Positions 26,425 through 34,488 of a stretch of 43,969 nt of DNA are shown piece after piece. The notes under the pieces are model-generated. The model did no database searches, was not told where the DNA came from, and saw nothing but the letters and a program-made list of their open reading frames with translations. Numbering within the stretch: position 1 is the stretch's first letter; every line of letters starts with the position of its first letter. Source of the stretch: Deltaproteobacteria bacterium SM23_61 (lineage in GTDB: Bacteria; Desulfobacterota; SM23-61); NCBI GenBank assembly GCA_001304105.1, contig LJUR01000016.1:1-43969 (forward strand). Direction: 5' to 3'. Position numbers and translations under genes: made by a program.

Positions 26425-27579
26425 TTATAAAACGCTGCGGTAGATCCGGATCGCGTCTTCGAGCGAGACCGGCCGGGGATTGTTCTCCAGCGGGCGGGTA
26501 ACCTGTAAGGCCTCTTCGGCCATGCCCGGGAAGGCTGATTCGGGGATTCCCAGGTCGCTCAGACGCAGGGGAACCTGGACATCCCGGGCCAGGCGATTCA
26601 CGGATTCAACGGCCAGAAGCGCTGCCTTTCTCACCGGCACACCCTCCACTTCCTCGCCCATGGCCCCGGCGATTTTGGCGAATTTCTCCGGAAGGGAGAG
26701 GGCGTTGTATTCCATGACCGCGGGGAGCAGGAGCCCGTTGCCCACCCCGTGGGGAACCCGGAAGCGACCCCCCAGAGGGTAGGAAAGGGAATGAACGGCA
26801 GTCACGCCGGCGTTGGCCAGGCCGATTCCCGCCAGGAGGCTCCCCAGAAGCATGTCGGCCCGGGCGGCCAGGTCGGACCCTCTTTCCACCGCCCGGCGCA
26901 GGCTCTTCGCGATGAGCCGGATGCCCTCCAGGCTGAAAATCTCGGAGAGAGAATGGGCCGCCCTGGAGGTGTAGGATTCCACGGCATGAGCCAGGGCGTC
27001 CATGCCGGTGAAAGCCGTCGGGGCCGGCGGTAAGGACAAAGTCATTTCGGGATCGAGCACCGACATTTCCGGGTAAAGATAAGGACTGTTGATCCCGGCC
27101 TTCTTCTTCTCCTCTTCGTTGATGAACACCGCGGTGAAGGTCACTTCGCTTCCCGTCCCCGCCGTGGTGGGGACCATTCCCTTCAAAAGGCCCGGGCGGG
27201 GGACTTTGTCCAGTCCCTGATAGTCCCTGGCCTGCCCCCCGTTGGTGGCCAGAATCGCCGCCGCCTTGGCCGTGTCCATGGCGCTGCCCCCGCCGACCCC
27301 CAGGACAAAGTCACACTTTTCTTGCCGGGCGGTCTCCCCGCACCGGTCGGCGATGACCGTTCGCGGCTCTGGTTCCACCCGGTCAAAGAGCACCCAGGGA
27401 AGGTTCTCCCGCTCCAGGGATCGGGTGACTTTGGAAAATGCTTCTGCCTTGGCCAAACCCGGATCCACCACTACCAGGACCTTCTTCCCACCGGTCTTGC
27501 GAATGGCGGATCCCAGCCGCTCGACCGCCCCGACCCCGAAGGTAATTTCTCCTGCCGCCCGAAAGGTGAAGATTGCCAT
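26425..27579 (-). CDS. kdnB: Kdo 8-dehydrogenase/oxidase (KdnB-type iron-containing alcohol dehydrogenase)
   Basis: A 384-residue group III (Fe-type) alcohol dehydrogenase. Nucleotide-site GVGGGSAMDTAKAAA, then VPTTAGTGSEVT. Metal ligands appear intact: D and H in GMDALAHAVESYT, H in TAVHSLSYPLGG and H in RVPHGVGNGLLLP. In Shewanella, KdnB oxidises C8 of Kdo to the aldehyde that KdnA then aminates; the adjacent kdnA and kdsB give the same order here. ATG at 27579 has AAGG upstream; the longer frame to 27750 translates the neighbouring MITE. The gene is boxed between MITE C (5 bases after its stop) and MITE D (25 bases before its start). Without kdnA it could be any Fe-alcohol dehydrogenase. 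Confidence 0.85.
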   Translation of the reverse strand: MAIFTFRAAGEITFGVGAVERLGSAIRKTGGKKVLVVVDPGLAKAEAFSKVTRSLERENLPWVLFDRVEPEPRTVIADRCGETARQEKCDFVLGVGGGSAMDTAKAAAILATNGGQARDYQGLDKVPRPGLLKGMVPTTAGTGSEVTFTAVFINEEEKKKAGINSPYLYPEMSVLDPEMTLSLPPAPTAFTGMDALAHAVESYTSRAAHSLSEIFSLEGIRLIAKSLRRAVERGSDLAARADMLLGSLLAGIGLANAGVTAVHSLSYPLGGRFRVPHGVGNGLLLPAVMEYNALSLPEKFAKIAGAMGEEVEGVPVRKAALLAVESVNRLARDVQVPLRLSDLGIPESAFPGMAEEALQVTRPLENNPRPVSLEDAIRIYRSVL

Positions 27580-27604
27580 GACGCCATGCCCCTTTCCTTT
27601 TTTG

Positions 27605-27921
27605 GGATGATCTCCAAATTCGCCAATCAAATATCTTACCAAAGACCGCCAAGGGCCCGGAAGGAAAGTTCCCGCTCCGAGCGGGACGCAGCAAGCATCG
27701 GCGGGATAAGGATTCCCATAGCCTTCCCGCTTGCCTTCCGCAAAGCGCACTGGGGGAGGAAAAGAAATCTTCGGAGAGGCAACAGAGCACCCCCGCCGCA
27801 GCTAGTGAGAGATAGGAGCCTCATGATTGCAGGCAAGATGGCTTTCCTTCCGGGCCCCTGGAACCACCTTGCCTTTCGGATATACCAGCTATCTGGCTCT
27901 CAATGAACTTGGATATGAACT
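27605..27921 (+). mobile_element. MITE family 1, copy D (full length, diverged)
   Basis: Left end GGATGATCTCCAAATTCG, right end CAATGAACTTGGATATGAAC, both diverged from the 22-base consensus, so this is an older copy. The core CCAAGGGCCCGGAAGGAAAG, AGCAAGCATCGGCGGGATAA and GCCTCATGATTGCAGGCAAG are present, as is the mirrored CTTTCCTTCCGGGCCCCTGG. Flanks are T-rich and no target duplication can be called. It ends 4 bases from the stop of the GAF-PilZ gene and fills the entire space upstream of kdnB. Confidence 0.82.
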
Positions 27922-27925
27922 TTTT

Positions 27926-29374
27926 TCAGTCTTGTAAGGACAGATGATGCTGGTCTTCGGCAAATGAAAACTGCCTGTTCTTGTGGGATTGGATGTAGGA
28001 TTCCACCCGGCCCTGAAGCTCCGGGGATAGATTCACAAACTTGACCCCCATCCCCCGGCGCAACTGCCGGCTTTCTTTCCCGTACTTGTTGCTCCACACC
28101 ACTTTGCAGGCCACCTCGATGGGCGCTTCCCCCTCGGCCAGGTGAAGCTTTAGCACGAATTCCTCTCCCAGGTCTAGGGGGTTGGGGGTGCGGATGAATA
28201 CACCGCCTTCTCCCAGGTCGTGGGAAAGGGTTAGAGGCTCCCCATCCATGTCCACTTTGAGCATCTTGGTGACCCGGTCATCCCCCTTGACCGCCTCCGC
28301 TTCCATCAGCGGAAGGGTCCCCTTCACAAGTTCTTCCGTCTGCTCGGAGAGGGGAGGATTGGCCTCGGCTGTGGCGGCAGGAAGAAGCCTTCCGATATGA
28401 TCTTCGATCCGCCTTCGCTCCACATCGGAAAGAGTCTGCAACTGGTTCAGGATGGTGTCCAGGTGCTGCTCGTAGCTTTTGCGGAAGCCGGCCCCCTTAC
28501 GCACTTCCTCCGCCAGGTAGCTATGCTCCATGGAGATGGCCACTTGGTTGGCCAGGACCAGGAGGAATTGGAGGTCCCGGGTGCTGAACTTCCGCTCTTC
28601 GTCGATGATGACCACCGAGAGAGCGCCGAGGGACTTATCCTCCAGAACCAGGGGGATACTGATGAGGGAGGTAATCTTCCGATCCCTCTCTCCGTACTTC
28701 AGGAAATCGGAAAAATCCGCAGGCTCCCGCAGGAGAAAAGGCCTCCTGGAGCGAAGCGTTTTCCGGGCCATCTCCTTCTCTTCGAACAACCCCACCTGCT
28801 CGTGCTGCGGATCGGAGGTGAAGGCAAATTGGGTCTTTAGAATCCCGCTCTTTTCCTCCATGAGAAAGACGGTGGAACGATGGGCCCTCAGGCAGTTCAG
28901 GGACTCCCGTCCGATCATTTCCAGGACAGACATAAAATCCTTATGATGAAGGATCGCCGAACCGATCTGGGTCAGGGCTACCACTTCATCCATACTCCCC
29001 ACCGAACGTTCCAGCCTGACTTTGTGAATGAAAACCTCCCGGCGTTGTGTCCGCAGTTTCCGGTATTGTCGGATCATATAGGCGCAGAAAACGAGAAGGA
29101 GGAGAGTTCCCGGAAAAATGAACGCCGAGAATTGGAAGGAAGTCAGCTTTTCGCCTATTTCCCGGGGAGAAAGGACCAAGGCTTCAAAATTCCCGAAGAG
29201 GATGAAGAGGACCAGCACCAGGATGATGAAGATAGCCAGAAGGCCGAGGTGAAAGTCTTTCCTCTCCAGGCGCTCGATGTCCTGGAGAGACTTGGCCTCG
29301 GCGATATCCCTATCGAAATCCTTTGTAATAATATTGTCTTTGATCTTCTTTTTTAAGGATTTCCTTAAGGCCAC
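27926..29374 (-). CDS. membrane-anchored GAF-PilZ signalling protein
   Basis: 482 residues with no enzyme domain seen. Order: cytoplasmic N-terminus with basic region (1-43), two transmembrane segments (about 44-62 LAIFIILVLVLFILFG and 82-102 FIFPGTLLLLVFCAYMI), a GAF domain (about 130-295: ALTQIGSAILHHKDF, STVFLMEEKSGIL, LISIPLVLEDKSLGALSVV), a linker, and a C-terminal PilZ-like domain (about 345-470: LSHDLGEGGVFIRTPNPLDLGEEFVLKLHL, ACKVVWSNKYG, RRGMGVKFVNLSPE). The PilZ part resembles the deltaproteobacterial variant and I do not see a clear RxxxR c-di-GMP arginine pair. The GTG start has GGGGGA upstream. It follows nadE by 226 bases. Ligand and target are unknown. Confidence 0.85.
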   Translation of the reverse strand: MALRKSLKKKIKDNIITKDFDRDIAEAKSLQDIERLERKDFHLGLLAIFIILVLVLFILFGNFEALVLSPREIGEKLTSFQFSAFIFPGTLLLLVFCAYMIRQYRKLRTQRREVFIHKVRLERSVGSMDEVVALTQIGSAILHHKDFMSVLEMIGRESLNCLRAHRSTVFLMEEKSGILKTQFAFTSDPQHEQVGLFEEKEMARKTLRSRRPFLLREPADFSDFLKYGERDRKITSLISIPLVLEDKSLGALSVVIIDEERKFSTRDLQFLLVLANQVAISMEHSYLAEEVRKGAGFRKSYEQHLDTILNQLQTLSDVERRRIEDHIGRLLPAATAEANPPLSEQTEELVKGTLPLMEAEAVKGDDRVTKMLKVDMDGEPLTLSHDLGEGGVFIRTPNPLDLGEEFVLKLHLAEGEAPIEVACKVVWSNKYGKESRQLRRGMGVKFVNLSPELQGRVESYIQSHKNRQFSFAEDQHHLSLQD

Positions 29375-29600
29375 TTATTCCCCCGTGATAATCCCCGGTC
29401 TCCCGGCCTTCTTCGAATCATCGACCCCCCTCCGGGGGGGATGAGCTTTCCTTGCCCATGGCATCCGGTGGAAAAAAAAGGACGCCGAATCCGCTCTTTC
29501 TGGGTGGATCCTGTCATTCCGGGTGAGGGGAAACAGCCCTTACCCCCTGTCCCCTCTATCTCTTTATCGGCTTTCCGACCTTTCTGCTTAAAGGATGAAA

Positions 29601-30329
29601 TCATTCGGGTTTCAAACGGAAAATTGGGGGAGGCAGACGTTTATGCCGGGACCTGGCCATCACCTCTTTCACAAAGCCCACTTTTTCTTTGGATGCCCTC
29701 GGCTCCTTCCCCCTTTCCAGGCCTTCGATGATTCGGTCCAGATCCTGATACTTGATGTTCATCTCTCGTTCATCGGTCTGCCCTTCCCACAAGCCGGCGC
29801 TGGGGGGGCGGTCTATAATCCGGTCGGGGATCCCCAGTTCCCTGGCCAGTCTGCGGACCTGAGTCTTGGTCAGGTCCCCCAGAGGATTCAGGTCAACCCC
29901 CCCATCCCCGTATTTGGTAAAGTACCCCATGGTTCGTTCCGATTTGTTTCCGGTCCCCATCACCAGGTAGTTCAGCCGGTTGGCATAGTAGTAGAGAGTA
30001 GCCATTCTCAGGCGGGGTTTGAGGTTGGCCTGGCACATTTGACCGGCAGGGGGGAGCTGCTCCAGGAAGGCGTCATACACGGGAGCAAGGTCCACCCGTT
30101 CCCATGGCAGCTGAAACCGGTCAGCGACCAGGAGAGCGTCCCTTTCATCCTGGGGAAGGCTGTGGCAGGGAAGAAGGAGGGTCAGGACATTGTTCCCCAC
30201 CGATTTTTGAGCCAGGACTGCGGCCACAGCCGAATCGAGCCCCCCGCTCAATCCTACCAGGATCCCGGCAGTACCGGTCTCTTTAATTTTTTTCCGAATC
30301 CACCGGCACAACCTCTCACTCAACTTCAT
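29601..30329 (-). CDS. nadE: ammonia-dependent NAD synthetase
   Basis: Amidates deamido-NAD with ATP and ammonia, the last step to NAD. The single-domain form of 242 residues has the ATP pyrophosphatase loop SGGLDSAVAA, then LPCHS, GTGNKSERTMGYFTKYGDGGVDLNPLGDLTKTQVRRLA and PPSAGLWEGQTDE, all typical. No N-terminal glutaminase domain is present, so free ammonia is the donor, in line with the ammonium-assimilation genes just upstream. ATG at 30329 has AGGGGA; an in-frame ATG at 30353 is less likely. The downstream gap (29375-29600) holds a CCCCCC-TCC-GGGGGG hairpin at 29425-29439 without a T run. Confidence 0.95.
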   Translation of the reverse strand: MKLSERLCRWIRKKIKETGTAGILVGLSGGLDSAVAAVLAQKSVGNNVLTLLLPCHSLPQDERDALLVADRFQLPWERVDLAPVYDAFLEQLPPAGQMCQANLKPRLRMATLYYYANRLNYLVMGTGNKSERTMGYFTKYGDGGVDLNPLGDLTKTQVRRLARELGIPDRIIDRPPSAGLWEGQTDEREMNIKYQDLDRIIEGLERGKEPRASKEKVGFVKEVMARSRHKRLPPPIFRLKPE

Positions 30330-30389
30330 CCGTCCCCTACCCCCCGGTTTCATTTCTTTTTACTATAAAGGAACGGGGGGAAGGTGTCA

Positions 30390-30466
30390 AACGAGGGTGC
30401 AGGGGGCAGGGTGCAGGGTGCAGGGTGCGGGGTGTGGAGTGTAGGGGCGCGCGGCCGCGCGCCCGT
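30390..30466. repeat. 7-base tandem repeat and GC palindrome
   Basis: An imperfect tandem array of AGGGTGC units (30393-30436) is followed by a 20-base perfect palindrome GGGCGCGCGGCCGCGCGCCC (30445-30464) preceded by GTAG. It sits between gltB3 and nadE; the transcript would carry a GC-rich stem here. Confidence 0.75.
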
Positions 30467-30501
30467 ACGGGGTTCGGAACGGTCGACGGGCGGTCCTTTT
30501 C

Positions 30502-31239
30502 TCAATAAGCGTACAATTTCCCATAAGGGCGATGGGAGTAAGGAATCAGTTTCACGAAGGGGCCCCGGCGAATCTCTTTCCAGGGCAGGTTGAAATCCCG
30601 ACAGTATTCGTCCAGGATTGGGTCCAGCTCTTCCCGGTCGATCTTGTTGATGTCGAAAATCATGATCTCCTTCCCCAGCTGGTAATTGCGCACGCACCCC
30701 CGGATGAAAATCTTGCCCGCATGCATGCCGGTGCCCACGTAGGTGCCCACGGGCGACTTGTCCGCCTCCCCCCGGAGCCCCAATACCACGATCAGGCCCC
30801 CGGCCATGTATTCCCCCAGGAAGTTCCCGGCCCGGCCCCCGATGACAATGACCGGAAAGAAAGTATTGAAGGCCTTCATGTGAATCCCCACCCGGTATCC
30901 GGCATCCTCCCGGATGAAAATTTTTCCTCCCCGCATGGCGTAACCGGCGATATCGCCCGCGCTGCCGTGGATGATGATCTTGCCCCCGTTCATCGTGTTG
31001 CCAACCCCGTCCTGGGCATTCCCTCGGATGACCAGGGAAGGCCCGTCCATGAAGGCGGCCAGGTCATTCCCCGGGGTTCCCTGGATGTGGACCCGCACAT
31101 CCCCGTTCCGGATTCCGTCTCCGATGTACCGTTGACCGTTGACCTGGTCGATATAGATTTCCCTCTCCCCGGTCGCGATCGCCTGGTGGACCTTTTCATT
31201 GAGGACCCGGTAATGCAGGCCCCGGGCTGAAATTCTCAT
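30502..31239 (-). CDS. split glutamate synthase, GXGXG structural subunit
   Basis: A 245-residue right-handed beta-helix protein matching the C-terminal domain of bacterial GltB, here a separate gene as in archaea (sometimes called GltB3). The repeating G-rich strands are easy to see: GDGIRNGDVRVHIQGTPGND, VIRGNAQDGVGNTMNGGKIIIHG, AGDIAGYAMRGGKIFIRE, AGYRVGIHMK, AGNFLGEYMAGGLIVVLG, GTGMHAGKIFIRG. The domain supports the fold of the FMN synthase part. Its ATG overlaps the stop of the FAD-oxidoreductase gene (ATGA). It is the last gene of a five-gene unit. An FwdC/tungsten-enzyme subunit is related by fold but fits the context less. Confidence 0.9.
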   Translation of the reverse strand: MRISARGLHYRVLNEKVHQAIATGEREIYIDQVNGQRYIGDGIRNGDVRVHIQGTPGNDLAAFMDGPSLVIRGNAQDGVGNTMNGGKIIIHGSAGDIAGYAMRGGKIFIREDAGYRVGIHMKAFNTFFPVIVIGGRAGNFLGEYMAGGLIVVLGLRGEADKSPVGTYVGTGMHAGKIFIRGCVRNYQLGKEIMIFDINKIDREELDPILDEYCRDFNLPWKEIRRGPFVKLIPYSHRPYGKLYAY

Positions 31240-32519
31240 ACCTCGATCCCCTCTCCGGTCACATGATGTTTGCGGTATTCCCTGGGAAAATGGATGAGGC
31301 CGAAGGTTTCCTTCAGCAGGTGATCCCTCAGTTCGTCAACCTTCATGGCCTCCTTGATCAAGCCGGTATAGACCCCCGCCCGGGTGATGTCCCCCACGAA
31401 TAAAGCTCCCACGATCCGGTCATTCCGCAGGACCAGCTTCTTGTAGATTCCTTTCTTCTCCTGGAGGGACTCCATCGTCTCATAGCCGTTCCCTTCCGGG
31501 GGATCGGTGAGACCCACCGAAATCGTGGGAATGCCACAGAGCTCCACCGAATTCATGACCAGCGGCCCCTCATATTCTTTCTTCCCCCCGGCCATGTTGA
31601 ACCCGGCCACCTTTCCCTGCCGGACGGCGCTGGGCCAGATGGGGACCACGCGGGGTGCTCCCCCGAAGAAATCGCGGGTCTGACAGCAGTCCCCCGCGGC
31701 AAATACATTCTGGACGGAAGTCTTCAGGCCCTCATCCACCAGGATTCCCCGGTCCGAGCGGATCTCCGTTCCTTTTACCCATTCCAGGTTCGGAACGACT
31801 CCGATGGCCCCGATGATGACCTGGCAGGGAACCTTGACCTGATTCTGCAGAATTACCTCTCTGACTTTTCCCGAACGGTCCCCCGCGATCTTGGTCACCG
31901 TATTCTTGAGGAACACGCGGCATCCTTCTTTTTTCAACGCCCCTTCGATGATTTCCGACGCCCGGCGGTCGAAGGTCGCGGATAGAATCCGATCGGCCAG
32001 CTCCACCAGGGTCACCGAAATTCCCCTTCCCAGGAGCCCTTCCGTGGCTTTCAGGCCGATCAAGCCGCCGCCCACCACCACCGCCTCCCGGACCGCGTTG
32101 TCTTTCAGGTAGCGCGCCAGGTCCTCGGCTTCCCGCAGGCGAGTAAAGGAAAAGATCCCCTCCGTCTTTTTCCCGGAAACCCGCAGGGGAATGGGCACTC
32201 CGCCCGTGGCGATCAGGAGCCGGTCATAGGCCACGGCCTTGCCATCGGACAAAATCACCCGGTTCTCCGCGATCTCCAGCTTCACCGCCTTTTTCTTCAG
32301 CCAAAGCTCCACCCCGTTGCGGACGTAAAAATCTTCCGGGCGGTGGGCCAGCTGGTTCTTCTTCAGTTTCCGGGACAACAGGTAGGAGAGGAGGGGCTTG
32401 GAATAATTCACCACCCCTTCATCGGAGATCACCGTGATCCGCCCCTTGGCGTCCGCTTCACGAATCCCCTCCACGGCGGCGGTTCCGGCCGGTCCGTTGC
32501 CGACGATGACGTAATTCAT
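31236..32519 (-). CDS. FAD-dependent NAD(P)H oxidoreductase of the split glutamate synthase unit
   Basis: A 427-residue pyridine nucleotide-disulfide oxidoreductase-fold protein. It shows the FAD dinucleotide motif VIVGNGPAGTAA at the N-terminus, ATGGVPI, a second motif AVVVGGGLIGLKATEGL for NAD(P)H, and the C-terminal FAD motif VFAAGDCCQT. It lacks the CxxxxC redox disulfide. In this gene order it would feed electrons from NAD(P)H through the neighbouring ferredoxin to the glutamate synthase core; a similar nitrite reductase-like or rubredoxin reductase-like protein is the alternative by sequence alone. ATG at 32519 overlaps the stop of the ferredoxin gene (ATGA); frames further upstream are shadow. 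Confidence 0.88.
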   Translation of the reverse strand: MNYVIVGNGPAGTAAVEGIREADAKGRITVISDEGVVNYSKPLLSYLLSRKLKKNQLAHRPEDFYVRNGVELWLKKKAVKLEIAENRVILSDGKAVAYDRLLIATGGVPIPLRVSGKKTEGIFSFTRLREAEDLARYLKDNAVREAVVVGGGLIGLKATEGLLGRGISVTLVELADRILSATFDRRASEIIEGALKKEGCRVFLKNTVTKIAGDRSGKVREVILQNQVKVPCQVIIGAIGVVPNLEWVKGTEIRSDRGILVDEGLKTSVQNVFAAGDCCQTRDFFGGAPRVVPIWPSAVRQGKVAGFNMAGGKKEYEGPLVMNSVELCGIPTISVGLTDPPEGNGYETMESLQEKKGIYKKLVLRNDRIVGALFVGDITRAGVYTGLIKEAMKVDELRDHLLKETFGLIHFPREYRKHHVTGEGIEV

Positions 32520-32959
32520 GATGCTTCCTCGAAGACGATGGCTTCGTTGGGGCAGTTTTTCACGCAAACGGGGATCTCTTCTCCCTGGCACAGGTTGCAC
32601 TTGGAGATCACCCTTTTGCCCTCCCCGTGGCGCGAGATGACCCCGAAGGGACAGACCATGATGCACATCCAGCAGCCCACGCACTTTTCCTCATCGGCCA
32701 GGACCGCGCCGCTCTCCGGGTCCCGGTGCATGGCCCCGGTGATGCAGGCTTCCAGGCAGGGGGCGTCCTCGCAGTGGCGGCACTGGAGGGCAAAGGAGAG
32801 ATATCCTTTTTCCTCCACCAGCACCCGGGAAACGGGCTTGGGGTACTCCCCCTTGTAGGCTTTGATGATGTTGCGGGTCTTGGAATTCTGGACGATGCAG
32901 TGCACCTCGCAGAGGCGGCAGTTCATGCAGTATTCTTCCCGGATAAAGATCTTCTTCAT
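32516..32959 (-). CDS. polyferredoxin electron carrier (HycB/DmsB-like) of the split glutamate synthase unit
   Basis: A 147-residue 4Fe-4S protein with enough cysteines for four clusters: CMNCRLCEVHC, CRHCEDAPCLEAC, CVGCWMCIMVCP and CNLCQGEEIPVCVKNCP. The layout matches the small electron-transfer subunits of DMSO-reductase-type and hydrogenase complexes, with no signal peptide, so it is cytoplasmic. Between the FAD oxidoreductase and the FMN synthase subunit it most likely carries electrons between them. Its ATG starts two bases after the gltB2 stop region, and its stop overlaps the next start, so the genes are tightly coupled. Confidence 0.9.
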   Translation of the reverse strand: MKKIFIREEYCMNCRLCEVHCIVQNSKTRNIIKAYKGEYPKPVSRVLVEEKGYLSFALQCRHCEDAPCLEACITGAMHRDPESGAVLADEEKCVGCWMCIMVCPFGVISRHGEGKRVISKCNLCQGEEIPVCVKNCPNEAIVFEEAS

Positions 32960-32960
32960 C

Positions 32961-34484
32961 TCACCAGGCCTCCCCTGCCGGCTTGACCCCCAGGATCTTC
33001 ATGTCCGTTTCTGCCAGGCCGACGGCCCGCAACTGCTCCCGGTTACCCCGCAGGCTCTCCAGGGCGTTGATTCCCATTCCCCCGAGCATCTCCTTGATCT
33101 CCAGGGACCAGGCCCGCAGCAGGTTGACCAGCCGGCGGGCGCCGATCTCCGGGTTCAGGCGCTTGGTCAGGTAGGGGTCCTGGGTGGCGATCCCCCAGTT
33201 GCACTTCCCGGTGTAGCATTTCTGACAGACGTGGCACCCCAGGGCCACCAGGGCGGCGGTTCCCACGTAGACCGCGTCCGCCCCCAGGGCCACGGCCTTG
33301 ACCACATCGGCGCTGTTGCGGAACCCCCCGGCGGCGATCAGGGAGGCCCGGTTCCGCTGGCCCTCCTCCCGCAGCCGCTGGTCCACCACCGAGATGGCCA
33401 GTTCGATGGGAATTCCCACATGGTCGCGGATGACCCGGGGAGCCGCGCCGGTCCCCCCGCGCAGGCCGTCGATGACCACGAAGTCCGCGCCGGCCCGGAC
33501 AATCCCCGAGGCGATGGGCGCCACATTGTGGACCGCGGCGATCTTGACCCCCACGGGCTTCCGGTAGCGAACCGCTTCCTTGAGGGCAAAAATCAGCTGT
33601 TTCAAATCTTCGATGGAATAGATGTCATGATGGGGTGCCGGGGACAGGGCGTCGGTTCCCTCGGGGATCATGCGGGTGCGAGAGATCTGTTCGGTGACCT
33701 TCTCCCCGGGAAGATGTCCGCCGATTCCCGGCTTGGCCCCCTGCCCGATCTTGATCTCGATGGCCGCCCCCGCTTCCAGGTACTCCTGGTGCACGCCGAA
33801 GCGCCCGGAAGCCACCTGGACCACCAGATGCGGGCCGAAGGGATAGAGGTCCGGGTGCAGCCCTCCTTCGCCCGTGTTCCAGAGGGTCCCCGCTTCCCTG
33901 GCGGCCTTGGCCAGCGATTTCACCGCGTTGAGGCTGATGGAGCCATAGGACATGGCGCTGAACAGGATCGGGGTCTCCAGGGAGATTTGGGAGGAGAGGA
34001 AGGATTTCAGGACCTCCTCCGGCTTCTGCCCTTCCTTTATCTCCAGGCGGTCCGGTTTTCCTCCCAGGTAGGTCCTGAGCTCCATGGGCTCGCGGAGGGG
34101 ATCGATGGAAGGATTCGTCACCTGCGATGCATTCAACAGGAGATGGTCGAAATAAACCGGGAAGGGCCGGTCGTTTCCCATGCCCGTCAGAAGGACTCCT
34201 CCGGTCGAGGACTGGCGGGTGATATCCTCCAGAGCCCTTCCGGACCACAGGGCATTGAGCTTGATCTCCGAAGGATTCCGGCGGATCGTCAAAGCCCCCG
34301 TGGGGCAGAGGGTCTCGCAGAAATGGCAGCCCACGCAGCGGCTGTCCTCCGAGGTAACCTCCCCGGCGTCCGGGTCGTAGAGATGGGCGTCGTTGGAGCA
34401 CACCCGGTGGCAAACCTGGCAGCTTACGCATTTTTCCATATCCCGGATGATCTTGAACTCCGGGGTAATCTTTCCTTTGGCCAC
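32961..34484 (-). CDS. split glutamate synthase, FMN-binding synthase subunit with N-terminal ferredoxin
   Basis: A 507-residue protein. Residues 1-80 carry two 4Fe-4S motifs (CVSCQVCHRVC and CVGCHFCETLCPTG); the rest is the GltB central domain with FMN and 2-oxoglutarate sites: PILFSAMSYGSISLNAVKSLA, NTGEGGLHPD, VQVASGRFGV, EIKIGQGAKPGIGGHLPG, SPAPHHDIYSIEDLKQLI, GLRGGTGAAPRV, and the 3Fe-4S cluster CHVCQKCYTGKCNWGIATQDP. It makes glutamate from 2-oxoglutarate and ammonia. This is the archaeal-type GltB2 form, in which the amidotransferase and GXGXG domains are separate genes. It begins 4 bases after the gltB1 stop. Confidence 0.95.
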   Translation of the reverse strand: MAKGKITPEFKIIRDMEKCVSCQVCHRVCSNDAHLYDPDAGEVTSEDSRCVGCHFCETLCPTGALTIRRNPSEIKLNALWSGRALEDITRQSSTGGVLLTGMGNDRPFPVYFDHLLLNASQVTNPSIDPLREPMELRTYLGGKPDRLEIKEGQKPEEVLKSFLSSQISLETPILFSAMSYGSISLNAVKSLAKAAREAGTLWNTGEGGLHPDLYPFGPHLVVQVASGRFGVHQEYLEAGAAIEIKIGQGAKPGIGGHLPGEKVTEQISRTRMIPEGTDALSPAPHHDIYSIEDLKQLIFALKEAVRYRKPVGVKIAAVHNVAPIASGIVRAGADFVVIDGLRGGTGAAPRVIRDHVGIPIELAISVVDQRLREEGQRNRASLIAAGGFRNSADVVKAVALGADAVYVGTAALVALGCHVCQKCYTGKCNWGIATQDPYLTKRLNPEIGARRLVNLLRAWSLEIKEMLGGMGINALESLRGNREQLRAVGLAETDMKILGVKPAGEAW

Positions 34485-34488
34485 GTCT

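Noticed and set aside
27580..27750. N-terminal extension of kdnB
   Set aside because: The added residues are a translation of MITE copy D; homology starts at the ATG at 27579.
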